From Sulfuricaulis sp049587675 (GTDB lineage: Bacteria; Pseudomonadota; Gammaproteobacteria; Acidiferrobacterales; Sulfurifustaceae), in NCBI RefSeq assembly GCF_049587675.1, contig NZ_JBAVEJ010000057.1, positions 1 to 64,000 on the forward strand: a stretch of 64,000 nt of DNA. The letters run 5' to 3'. Both the position numbers and the translations under genes were made by a program. Shown piece after piece: positions 16,593-25,700 of the stretch. Below the pieces are notes generated by a model. That model made no database searches and was not told the origin of the DNA. It was given only the letters and a program-made list of their open reading frames with translations. Each line of letters begins with the position of its first letter. The first letter of the stretch is position 1.

Positions 16593-17141
16593 CTAGGCGC
16601 AACTATCCAGGTATCTTTTCCAGTCGAACGTCGGACCCGGATCGGTCTTGCGTCCGGGCGCAATATCGCAATGGCCATATATGCGCTCTGGCGTAATGGC
16701 AGGATAAGCCTGCCGGAGAACGTGGGTAAGCTTGGTCAGCGACTGGTACTGGGCTTCCTCAAACGGAAGATCGTCCGCCCCCTCCAGTTCGATACCAATG
16801 GAAAAATCGTTAATACGGCTTCTCCCCTCGCAATAAGACAAACCCGCGTGCCAAGCACGCTTGTGCAATGGAACGAATTGGACAAGCTGACCGTTGCGAC
16901 GTATCAGGACATGGGTAGAGACCTTCAGATTCTGGATCTCACGATAATACGGATGTTCGTCGGGATTCAGGGTGTTGCAGAAAAGCTGCTCGATACCTCG
17001 CCCTCCGAATCTTCCCGGCGGGAGGCTGATCGAATGTATAACCAGGATATCTATCGGCGCCCCATCCGGGCGTGCGTCACAATTAGGAGATGCCACATAC
17101 GACGCGCCATGGATGAGTCCGCTCGCCGTATCAATCTGCAT
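16593..17141 (-). CDS. ampD: 1,6-anhydro-N-acetylmuramyl-L-alanine amidase
   Basis: 182 residues. A cytosolic zinc amidase that recycles anhydro-muropeptides. LVIHSISLPPGRFGG holds the first zinc histidine, STHVLIRRNGQLVQFVP the middle block, and GHCDIAPGRKTDPGP the second histidine and aspartate. The ATG at 17141 matches the E. coli N-terminus and has AGGAG 12 bases upstream; a start at 17180 lacks a ribosome site. The upstream side abuts the 45-base tRNA-Thr fragment, so the promoter region was reshaped by the integration event. Confidence 0.93.
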   Translation of the reverse strand: MQIDTASGLIHGASYVASPNCDARPDGAPIDILVIHSISLPPGRFGGRGIEQLFCNTLNPDEHPYYREIQNLKVSTHVLIRRNGQLVQFVPLHKRAWHAGLSYCEGRSRINDFSIGIELEGADDLPFEEAQYQSLTKLTHVLRQAYPAITPERIYGHCDIAPGRKTDPGPTFDWKRYLDSCA

Positions 17142-17214
17142 GACACTGTGCCACTCCTTTGCAATCCGAGGTGGGGTCATGAAGAAATTGTAGCTGATAG
17201 CCCCCTTTCAAAGA

Positions 17215-17259
17215 TGGTGCCGGTGACCGGAGTCGAACCGATGACCTACTGATTACGAA
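17215..17259 (-). repeat. Duplicated 3' half of tRNA-Thr (attachment-site repeat)
   Basis: 45 bases identical to 19061-19105, covering the tRNA-Thr from the anticodon loop to the CCA end. Beyond 17259 the match stops. This is the pattern left by tyrosine-recombinase integration in a tRNA gene. Confidence 0.92.
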
Positions 17260-17815
17260 ACGTTTAGCCGATGATGCCCTATCGTCTTGAAAAATAATAC
17301 CTAATGTACTCCATTTCGTGTCTCTTAAATTGCCGACTTTTGGGTAATTTCACACGAGTTTTCATGAGTTTCAGCAGCCCATAACAGACAGCCACGATTC
17401 GCCAGGTACTGTGTCAAATCCGCGCAAGAGTGGTCGCAATCGGAATCCGAATCTACAGGAGGCACGAGGGATAGGAAAGGTCAGTCACAGGTGGTATCAG
17501 ATGCCGGTGGCGGCGTGATTACAAATTCGCCAGGGACAAGGTAAAAAGCGCGCCGTCCTCCGCAAAGTCCGGTCTTTCGAGCCTGACTGCCTAATTTCCC
17601 TGCTGAAATTGCGCCGGCACACTATGTTCGCTAAAGGACATAGTTTATGGCTCTATGTATGATTGCGAACATAATTGCTTGTTTTTATGATAGTAATTAT
17701 ACTTTCGTGCTTCCTTCGAAGCCTTCGATTCAACCCCGTCCGGGATCGACCTTCCGAAGTTCGAAGAGTGGCTCCCGACAAAGGAGTTGCAAAGACTGCA
17801 CACTGAGGAAGTTTC
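17260..17815. other. Non-coding stretch in the tRNA-Thr element
   Basis: 556 bases with no supported gene. A short hairpin ACTATGT / ACATAGT (17621-17644) and an AT-rich part around 17640-17705 that may carry the promoter of the Crp/Fnr gene are the only features seen. No integrase fragment was recognised in either strand. Confidence 0.5.
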
Positions 17816-18523
17816 ATGCTGGGCGCAAAACAAGTCTCGGTTCCGAATCGCCTGCTAGCCGCATTGCCCCGCAAGGATTACCAGAAACTGCTGCCCGTCC
17901 TCGAACCGGTTAAGATGGCCTTTGAGGCGGTTCTCTATGAACCCCACGCCCAGATTCGGCACGTGTACTTTCCCAACGATTGCTTCGTCTCAATGCTGAC
18001 TACCGTGGATGACGACCGGGCTGCGGAGGTCGGACTCATCGGCTCTGAAGGCATGATCGGGGTTCCCGTGGCACTGGGTATCGCTGCCTCGCCTTTTCGT
18101 GCCGTGGTACAAGGCGGCGGCACGGCAATGCGGATGAAGATAGCGGACTTTCGCCGCAATTTCAGCAACAGCACTGCATTGCGGCGAGAGTTGTTCCTAT
18201 TTACCCACTTGCTGATGATCCAGATCGCGCAGACCGCGGCGTGCAACCGCTTCCATGTAGTGACACAGCGCATGGCCCGCTGGCTGCTGATGACCCGCGA
18301 CCGCGTTAACTCCAACGAGTTTCGCATTACGCAGGAATTTCTTGCGCTCATGCTGGGCGTGCGGCGGGTCTGCGTCACCGTGGCAGCGGGCAAGCTGCAG
18401 GAACGCAAGCTCATCGGCTACCGCCGCGGCACCATCACCATCCTCGACCATAGTGGCCTCGTAGCCGCTGCGTGCGGGTGTTATAAAACTGTCAAAGACA
18501 TCTATACCAAGGCACAAGCTTAG
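17816..18523 (+). CDS. Crp/Fnr-family transcriptional regulator
   Basis: 235 residues. The N-terminal cupin-like effector domain includes VLYEPHAQIRHVYFPNDCFVSML and GSEGMIGVPVALG. After a dimer-helix region comes a C-terminal winged helix with FRITQEFLALMLGVRRVCVTVAAGKLQERKLI. The cAMP-binding phosphate cassette and FNR cysteines are not obvious, so the signal is unknown. Cys128-type residues near TAACNRF are not a cluster. It is the only intact gene in the tRNA-Thr element, so it is likely cargo acquired by transfer. Confidence 0.85.
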   Translation: MLGAKQVSVPNRLLAALPRKDYQKLLPVLEPVKMAFEAVLYEPHAQIRHVYFPNDCFVSMLTTVDDDRAAEVGLIGSEGMIGVPVALGIAASPFRAVVQGGGTAMRMKIADFRRNFSNSTALRRELFLFTHLLMIQIAQTAACNRFHVVTQRMARWLLMTRDRVNSNEFRITQEFLALMLGVRRVCVTVAAGKLQERKLIGYRRGTITILDHSGLVAAACGCYKTVKDIYTKAQA

Positions 18524-18877
18524 AAGGGAATTTCCCCGCCCGCCCCGCTCAAGTCATTCATGCAATCGCACGGACGGATATGGGAGGTAGTAATCGCTGC
18601 TTGCCGGCGCTGACAAGTGCAGAGGAAACCTGTCCGGGGCTGAGAGCCGTGGGCAATGTTCCCAAGGGCGGTATTAACTTAACCAGTTTTTCTGTGCTCA
18701 TCTTGCAACCCCGGCTGCGAGATCCGCTTGCACATCATTAGTACCCTTTACACCGAGATCCGCCACGTTCGACAAAGGAATCGATTCCGTGTTCATGGCG
18801 AATTATCATTACTTAATAATAACCAGTAACTATTACGCAGTCTTGCGTCGTCGCCATCGATCGGTAGTATCGAGGCG
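18524..18877. other. Non-coding stretch after the Crp/Fnr gene
   Basis: 354 bases without a supported gene. GC-rich and partly self-complementary around 18630-18680, AT-rich near 18800-18830. No terminator with a clear T-run after the Crp/Fnr gene was seen. Confidence 0.45.
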
Positions 18878-19060
18878 ATGAGATCGCTGCTGCTTCTCCT
18901 TATCCATGCCTTCACCACACTCGCCAAATTGCTCGGAGAATGCTGGGGCGACGGCGCTATTCCGGAAAGAACGTGCGTACGTTTGAGCGCCTGAAGTGTT
19001 TACACAGCGTCTACATGAAAAAGCCCGCTCAGGGCGGGCTTCTCTAACTCATTGATTGAA

Positions 19061-19072
<12 letters not shown>
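18878..19072 (+). pseudogene. Fragment of a transposase (rve/integrase-core family) N-terminus
   Basis: The frame from ATG 18878 begins MRSLLLLLIHAFTTLAKLLG, which resembles the N-terminus of rve-type transposases that usually continue PGG.RAL.AENLLLKQQL. Here homology ends after LLG and the frame runs into the tRNA-Thr. I read it as a leftover 5' fragment of an insertion sequence. The assignment rests on a short match from memory. Confidence 0.5.
19019..19041 (-). terminator. Terminator of tRNA-Thr
   Basis: AAGCCCGC (19021-19028) pairs with GCGGGCTT (19034-19041). Read on the minus strand, it follows the tRNA and ends in four Ts. Confidence 0.7.
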
Positions 19073-19136
<64 letters not shown>

Positions 19137-19160
19137 TACTCGCACTGCCAGCGGGCCGGG

Positions 19161-19189
19161 AGTATAAGCTGTTCTTCCTAACGAACCAA
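19161..19189 (-). promoter_or_regulatory. Sigma-70 promoter of tRNA-Thr
   Basis: On the minus strand TTGGTT, a 17-base spacer, and TATACT, followed by the GC-rich discriminator CCCGGCCCGC typical of stable-RNA promoters. It lies about 25 bases before the tRNA. Confidence 0.75.
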
Positions 19190-19218
19190 TACTCTGGGTT
19201 GATATACAGATACAGCAA

Positions 19219-19644
19219 CTACTTCGCGGCACGCATTCGCACGATGACATCCACTCCTTCAAGCTGAGCGCCATTCGGCAGCGGCGGCAATCCGCTGACA
19301 TGTATCTGCTCGGCGCTGATGTCCGTCAGCTCGCCGGTGGCAACATCGAAAAAATGGTGGTGAGGTGCCGTGTTCGGATCATAAAAAATGCGGGTCGGGT
19401 CGGCGATTACTTCTCTGACCACCCCTTTGTCCGCCAGCAGCCCGAGCGTGTTATACACCGTCGCCTTGGAAACACGGCGGTTATCCGCATTCACCAGCCG
19501 ATAAACATCCTCGGCGGAAAGATGGGTGCAATAAGTAAACAAGACACGCGCAATTAATACCCTCTGAGCTGTAGGGTGAATACCATGATTGCGCAGCAGC
19601 GCAACAACATCTGTATCGGACATAACTTTCGGTAAAGGATCCAT
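19219..19644 (-). CDS. Fur-family transcriptional regulator (Irr/PerR-like)
   Basis: 141 residues. Winged helix with TAQRVLIARVLF and VSKATVYNTLGLLADKG. The C-terminal metal-site region has APHHHFFDVATGELTDI, and there is no CXXC pair as in classical Fur zinc sites. This is the Irr/PerR-like pattern, so peroxide, heme or metal sensing are all possible. It is next to the tRNA-Thr and divergent from the minor pilin operon, but nothing ties it to pili. The ATG at 19644 or a second ATG at 19623 could be the start; neither has a strong ribosome site. Confidence 0.85.
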   Translation of the reverse strand: MDPLPKVMSDTDVVALLRNHGIHPTAQRVLIARVLFTYCTHLSAEDVYRLVNADNRRVSKATVYNTLGLLADKGVVREVIADPTRIFYDPNTAPHHHFFDVATGELTDISAEQIHVSGLPPLPNGAQLEGVDVIVRMRAAK

Positions 19645-20057
19645 TTAGAATGATTTTAAAATAGACACTCCATAAAGTCTAATGTTCGCCTTAGAGAAGC
19701 TCCAACATAATACGAGAGCAAGGTCATAAATGACTTCATTTTTTTCTGGAATCCGAGTATCGCGGCTCAATGAGGAGCATACCGTCTGTCGGTCATTACT
19801 TACCAATCGTCCCCCCATAGAATTTTGAATTATTCATCGAATATCGTAAATATCCATAATGGTGACATATTGCGGCAATTGCAGAGTTTCTAACCGCAAT
19901 TAAACTTAATTCATATGTAATACGTAAATACTCATATTCACCTTGAATTAAAGCTGAAATGATTAGGACCATGCATTATCGTTATCGAATTTCCGTCGGC
20001 TCCTCAAAAATGGCATGTCCTTTTATCTGCCAATTAATGCCGTTCGTCGTTACAGAC
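19645..20057. other. AT-rich region upstream of the minor pilin operon
   Basis: About 310-410 bases, depending on the fimT start used. Clearly AT-rich, with GATTTTAAAAT close to the Fur-family start as a possible autoregulatory site. No definite promoter was identified. Confidence 0.4.
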
Positions 20058-20642
20058 ATGCCGCTCATTAAACCGTTAGTCGGTAAAAATATACCGTCTG
20101 TCTGCAATAAAGGGTTTACCCTCGTTGAATTGATAATTGTGCTGACCATTGCGGGTGTTCTCGCGACTCTTGCTGCCCCAAGCATACAGAAATTTGTCGC
20201 TAGCAACCGACTTGCCACACAGGTAAACGATCTGCTGGCTGACATCAGTACGACAAGAAGCGTAGCCATTAAACGCAATACGAATGCGGGGATCTGCGCC
20301 TCGACCACCGGTACCAGTTGCACCGCTGGCGGGAACTGGGCGAACGGCTGGCTCGTTTACTACGTTTGCCCGGCAACCGACTCGACCTGCACCGTGGGCA
20401 CGAAAGTCACAGTCAAGACACATGAAGCCCTGACGGGGAGCAATACACTGGCGGCGATACGAACGGATGTCAGCACCAATACGGACTCTTCCGTCGACAC
20501 AGTGACTTACAGCAAAAGCGGCGCCTTTTCCTCCCAGGCATATACATACAAATTCTCGCTATGCGATTCGAAACAACACCAGTCTCGGATTGCCGACATT
20601 ACGGTTGTCGGCCAGACATCCATATCCAGCGGAACATGCTGA
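20058..20642 (+). CDS. fimT: Minor pseudopilin FimT/GspH-like
   Basis: 194 residues from the ATG at 20058. The class III signal is cut between NKG and FTLVELIIVLTIAGVL, giving a leader of about 19 residues. A start at 19959 would give an unusually long leader, although it cannot be ruled out. The hydrophobic helix is followed by FVASNRLATQVNDLLADISTTRSVAIKRN, typical of FimT/GspH, and a Cys-containing globular domain. It primes or caps type IV pili with PilV, PilW, PilX and PilE. It is the first gene of the operon and overlaps pilV. Confidence 0.85.
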   Translation: MPLIKPLVGKNIPSVCNKGFTLVELIIVLTIAGVLATLAAPSIQKFVASNRLATQVNDLLADISTTRSVAIKRNTNAGICASTTGTSCTAGGNWANGWLVYYVCPATDSTCTVGTKVTVKTHEALTGSNTLAAIRTDVSTNTDSSVDTVTYSKSGAFSSQAYTYKFSLCDSKQHQSRIADITVVGQTSISSGTC

Positions 20643-21145
20643 AGATTACCGCCATGACACTGATGAAAACTGCCTGCGGAGTTAAAAACAACACCCAGAG
20701 TCGGGGCTTTTCCCTGGTCGAAGTCCTGGTGGCGCTACTCGTTTTGTCCATAGGGCTACTGGGGCTTGCGGCGTTGCAAACAACATCCATGCAATACAAC
20801 ACCGGATCCTACTTCCGCACCCAGGCTACTTTTCTAGCCTATGACATCATCGACCGCATGCGCGCTAACAGTACTGCGATTGTCGACTCGGACGGCAATG
20901 GCTATGACCAACCAACATCAAGCGCAGTAACTTATACCGTCAATTGCGATACATCCAGTTGCACAAGTGCCGAACTGGCGAATTACGATGTCAAAAAATG
21001 GTATGACAGAGCCGTCGCCACGCTTCCTAACGCTACTACGACTCCGCCGACGATCAATATAAGTTCTACCAAGAGTGTAACGATCACTATTCGCTGGTTG
21101 GAACGCGATTTGTCGATGAGTCAAACCTGGGTGGTGCAATTATGA
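20636..21145 (+). CDS. pilV: Type IV pilus minor pilin PilV
   Basis: 169 residues from the ATG that overlaps the fimT stop (ATGCTGA). Prepilin cleavage site RG/FSLVEVLVALLVLSIGLLGLAALQ, and FRTQATFLAYDIIDRMRAN is the PilV signature. The C-terminal IRWLERDLSMSQTWVV is also family-like. Later ATGs at 20654 and 20663 are possible starts. Its stop overlaps the pilW start (ATGA). Confidence 0.88.
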   Translation: MLKITAMTLMKTACGVKNNTQSRGFSLVEVLVALLVLSIGLLGLAALQTTSMQYNTGSYFRTQATFLAYDIIDRMRANSTAIVDSDGNGYDQPTSSAVTYTVNCDTSSCTSAELANYDVKKWYDRAVATLPNATTTPPTINISSTKSVTITIRWLERDLSMSQTWVVQL

Positions 21146-22221
21146 AATCGTTTCGTCAGCACATGACGGAAAATAGGGGCTTCAGTCTGGTGGAGCTGAT
21201 GGTGGCGCTCACTATCGGATTGATCATCCTGTCCGCCGTATCCATGCTGTTTGTCGGCAGCAAAAAAACTTATACAGCGCAGGATAGCCTGGCGCGGCTA
21301 CAGGAAAATGCACGCTTTGCCATGCAGTTCCTGACCAAGGACCTGCGGCTGGCGGGATATTATGGCTGCATTAGCGATATTGCCCCGGATTCCGTCTACA
21401 GCACGCTGAATAACAGCACTGATTTTGCTTACAACGCACAGGTCCCCTTGGAAGGCCTGAATCACGGGACCGGAACATGGTACCCATCGGCATCGACCAC
21501 ACTGCCCTCGGGTATCGTTTCCGGCACCGACGCTATTACGATTCGCGTCGCCGATGCCGGCAGCTCGATTTTTCTCACCAATGAAATGTCGAACAAAACC
21601 GATGGGCTCACTGTCAACTCCGTCAGTGATATCAGCAGTGGCGACATTATCATGGTATCGGATTGCGCAAGCACCGACATCATGAATGTGACGGGTTTCA
21701 GCGGCCTGCAGATCTTGCATGCGCCGGGTTCTGGAAATCCGAGCAACTCCACCCAGACGTTGAGCAAGGTCTACAGCCCTTCCACGGGTCCGGGCGGAAC
21801 AAGGGTCATGAAATTCTGGACCCGCCGGTATTTCATCGGGACTGGTGCCAGCGGTAACCCGGCGCTGTTCCGACAGGATAACAATGGCACAGCTGTCGAG
21901 CTGGTAGATGGCATTGAAAATATGAGAATCCAGTACGGTGAGTACACCGCCAGCCCGTCGGATGCAAACCGGTCGAATTGGGTGCCTAGTGTCTACAGAA
22001 ACGCTTCCGCTGTCAGCGACTGGACAAAGGTGGTGAGCGTGCGTATCGGCATACTCGCCAGGACGCTCAGCGACTCCGCCACTGGCAGAGCGAAAGAAAC
22101 CGACATTGACACCGGTAACTATGACATAGACGGGGACGGTAACGTCGACCTCAGCAATCCCGGGGACCATTTCAAACGCCGCATATTCCAATACGTCGTA
22201 CAGTTGAGAAACGCATTATGA
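21142..22221 (+). CDS. pilW: Type IV pilus assembly protein PilW
   Basis: 359 residues. Prepilin motif NRG/FSLVELMVALTIGLIIL, then QENARFAMQFLTKDLRLAGYYGC, the classic PilW block with the conserved Cys. The middle is variable; the C-terminal VVSVRIGILART and FQYVVQLRNAL are typical. Overlaps pilV and pilX by four bases at each end. Confidence 0.92.
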   Translation: MKSFRQHMTENRGFSLVELMVALTIGLIILSAVSMLFVGSKKTYTAQDSLARLQENARFAMQFLTKDLRLAGYYGCISDIAPDSVYSTLNNSTDFAYNAQVPLEGLNHGTGTWYPSASTTLPSGIVSGTDAITIRVADAGSSIFLTNEMSNKTDGLTVNSVSDISSGDIIMVSDCASTDIMNVTGFSGLQILHAPGSGNPSNSTQTLSKVYSPSTGPGGTRVMKFWTRRYFIGTGASGNPALFRQDNNGTAVELVDGIENMRIQYGEYTASPSDANRSNWVPSVYRNASAVSDWTKVVSVRIGILARTLSDSATGRAKETDIDTGNYDIDGDGNVDLSNPGDHFKRRIFQYVVQLRNAL

Positions 22222-22688
22222 AACGCCGGCCTTGTCATTTACCAAAACCTTCTTCGGCCGCCTGTCATCGCCAACGCGGCACCGCGCTTATCATGAGCCT
22301 GGTGATTCTGATGATCCTTACCATCCTCGGCATCACGGCCATGAGCACTGCCTCGCTGGAGGAAAAAATGTCCGGCAACACACAAGAGGGTACGCGCGCA
22401 TTCGAGGTGGCGGAATCCGGCTTGAATCAGGCCCTGAGCACCCCTGGCAGCCTCGACCTGAACAGTACTCCCAGCACTCCGCCGCTTGTTTTCCCCTACA
22501 CCACCATGAATGCCAGCGCCTCGGTTAGCACGCTATTCGTCCAGAATTCACCGCCGAGACGCGGCTCCGGATACGGTAACACCGTTGAGGCGGCCAATTT
22601 CGATCAAGCCAGCACCGGAACCACCGGCGTTGGCGCCAAAGCTGTCATCCACCAGGGAGTGGCCCAAATAGTACCCAAATCTAATTGA
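22218..22688 (+). CDS. pilX: Type IV pilus minor pilin PilX
   Basis: 156 residues. QRGTALIMSLVILMILTILGITAMSTASLEEKM is the PilX N-terminal helix with A in place of F after the cleavage glycine. GTRAFEVAESGLNQAL follows. The C-terminal domain is short. Overlaps pilW by four bases and is followed by pilY1 after 13 bases. Confidence 0.9.
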   Translation: MKRRPCHLPKPSSAACHRQRGTALIMSLVILMILTILGITAMSTASLEEKMSGNTQEGTRAFEVAESGLNQALSTPGSLDLNSTPSTPPLVFPYTTMNASASVSTLFVQNSPPRRGSGYGNTVEAANFDQASTGTTGVGAKAVIHQGVAQIVPKSN

Positions 22689-22701
22689 GCAGGTGAGCAA
22701 T

Positions 22702-25700
22702 ATGAATATTCTCCAAAAACTCTCTAATCGGCTGATATATGTTTTATCCGTTATCGCCCTGATCGTTGTTCCGGGCCTCGCGCCGGTCAACGCCAAGGAC
22801 ACGGATATCTATCTGCTGGCCCCGTCCACCACCACGGACGATAAGCCGAACGTGATGATCATTCTCGACAACTCGGGCAGTATGACCGATGTTCTCAGCG
22901 GTCCTCCGGAATATGATCCTACCGTTGATTATTGCACCGCCGATCTCGATACCCTTTATCCTGATATCACCACTCCCAATGCCGGCAAACCCAGCCCCTG
23001 CGCCAGCAGCACGCGCATCTACTGGTCGTTCAACAACAACCCACCGCCTTCTAACACCACGCAGTGGTTTGATTCGTCCAAAAATAATTGCCTGGCCTCT
23101 CGTAATCCCTCCGCGGCCCTGAGTACCGCCGGCAAGTATGCCGGAACGAAAATTGCGGGTTGGAGAAGCGGCAGCGGCAACGGCTGGAAAACACTGAACG
23201 GCAAGGACAATAGTACTATTACATACGTGGACTGCCAGCAGGATGGCACCACAAACGGTCAAGCCGCGGGGGATAATACGTTTCCGAGATGCTCGGGTTC
23301 ATCAGGAGGCTGCTCTAATACCGTCGCCTACACCTCCACGTCAAGCCAGGCCTTCAGCTGGACAGGCTTCAATCCCACCAGTGGTGGTAAATCCGTCAGC
23401 TCACCGACGCTCTACAACGCGAACTACATGAACTATCGGAATAATACCTATCTCTATAAGAATCTAACGCGCATGGATGTGTCCAAGGCGGCGGTGAGAA
23501 GCCTGATTGATACGTACACGACCGTGCGTTTCGGTCTGATGGTCTTTAATGATAATAATTCAACCCCGAACGGCGGGCGGGTGCTGATGCGGATCGCCAA
23601 CATGGACAGCGCGCGCCGCACCGCCATGAAGAATATTGTCAACAGCATCGATGCGGAAACCAACACCCCGCTGGCCGAAACCTTGTGGGAGGCCTACCGT
23701 TATTTCAGTGGGCAGACTGCCACTTACGGCAATCCCACGACGGAGACACCCCACCAGGATTCCTGCGCGCAGAATGTATCGAACAGTGCCTGCAACAACG
23801 GCGGTTACTACGACGCCATTGCTGCGGGAAACTCTGCCTACAACGACGGCACCTATATCTCTCCGTTCACGTACGGCTGTCAGAAGGCATTCATCATCTA
23901 TGTCACGGACGGCGATCCGACCAGCGACACGGCGGCCAACAGCAATATCGCCACTCTGACGGGATCGAGCTGCGACGGCACAAGCTGCCTGGATGACATG
24001 GCCGGGTATATGCACACCCATGATATCTACACCGGCCTGCCGGATCCGCAGACTGTCACCACCTACACCGTCCCGCTCGGCGACGGCATTTCAGCTTCCG
24101 GTCTGCAACTACTGCAAGATGCAGCATCGAAAGGCGGTGGATTGTCTTTGACGGCCGTAGACGGAAACGAGCTGACGATCGCGCTTCAAACAGTACTCAA
24201 CAAAATCCTCGAGACCACCACGTCGTTTTCCGCGCCCAGCTTGTCGGTCAATGCATTCAACCGGCTGTACAATCGCGACGACATTTATTTCGCCTTGTTC
24301 AATCCCTCTTCTACCCAGGCGTGGGACGGCAATCTCAAGAAGTTCAAGCTGTGCAATGGCACGGAAACCCCCGCGTGCACGTTCGGAGAGATCATTGACG
24401 TGAATAATGTTGCTGCCATTAACACGACAATTGACCCGACCACCGGCAAGGTGCCCAATAAAATCAAAGACACCGCAAGAAGTTATTGGAGCGCGGTCGA
24501 TGACGGATCGAACGTCAAATTGGGCGGCGCGGGCGCAAAAATTACGGACGACGCCAAGGTACCGCGCACTCTCTATACCTACCGCGGTTCCTATAGTGGA
24601 CTGTCTTCCACGGCGCCAGCAACACCCGTTTCCGTCGTGGCCACCTCGGGCAATACTGTCTACGATGCAGCGGTATCCGACCCCACGATCCTGGGGCTGC
24701 CGTCAACGGCAAGCAGCGCCGAGGTTGCTCAGTTGGTCAACTGGATGCGTGGCCAAGATGCCTATGACGAGGATACCAACAGCAACACCACGGAAACCCG
24801 GCCATGGAACTTTGCCGACCCCTTGCACAGCCGCCCAGTGGCGTTCACCTATGGGTGCGTTGGCAGCGGTCCATGCACCGCCAGTTCCACCCCCGTCATC
24901 AAGCTGTTCATCGGCACCAACGATGGCATGGTGCGCATCATCAATAACAGCACTGGCGAGGAAGAATGGGCCTTCATCCCGGACGAGATGCTGAACAAGC
25001 AATACGCCCTGTCGCAGAACGACAACGGCGATCACATTTACGGACTGGATGATTCGCCGGCCTTCCTGGTGAATGACGTCAACAATGACGGCATCATCGA
25101 TCCTGCGACCGACAAGGTATACATGTACATCGGCATGCGCCGTGGTGGCCGCAACATTTATGCCTTCGATGTCACGCCGCCTGCGAAACTGACGACACAA
25201 ACTCAGACAGTCACACCCAAGCTGATGTGGGTCATTAAAGGCGGTACCGGCGACTTTGCGAAACTGGGCCAGACCTGGTCACGCCCCAAGATCGCGCGCA
25301 TCCGTGCACAATGCAATCCGAGCTCCGTTTGCGACGATGGCAATCCAAGTACGAATGACAGCAGGTCGAGAATGGTATTGATCATCGGTGGCGGTTATGA
25401 CACCAACCAGGACAGCGGGATCCCGTCGGGCCCGGACACGATGGGCAACGCCATTTACATCGTCGATCCGTTTACCGGGCAGCGGATATGGTGGGCCAGC
25501 ACTGATGCCAGCTCTTCGCTACCGTTGGCCAAGATGAACTACAGCATACCGTCGGAAGTGACTGCCGTGGACACGGACGGCGATAAGTCGGTTGACCGTC
25601 TGTATGTCGGCGACACCGGCGGGCAACTCTGGCGCATTGATCTCGGAGACCAGATCGGTGACGGCACTGGCGGCGGATCCAACGGATATGTATTTGCCGA

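Noticed and set aside
18630..18690. TPP-riboswitch-like words (CGGGGCTGAGAG)
   Set aside because: The rest of the TPP aptamer, in particular the CTGATCTGG and TACCAGCG parts, is missing, and no thiamine gene follows.
19858..19880. Sigma-54 promoter before the minor pilin operon
   Set aside because: GG and GC in TGGTGACATATTGCGG are 9 bases apart and not the required 10, and the -24 side is poor.
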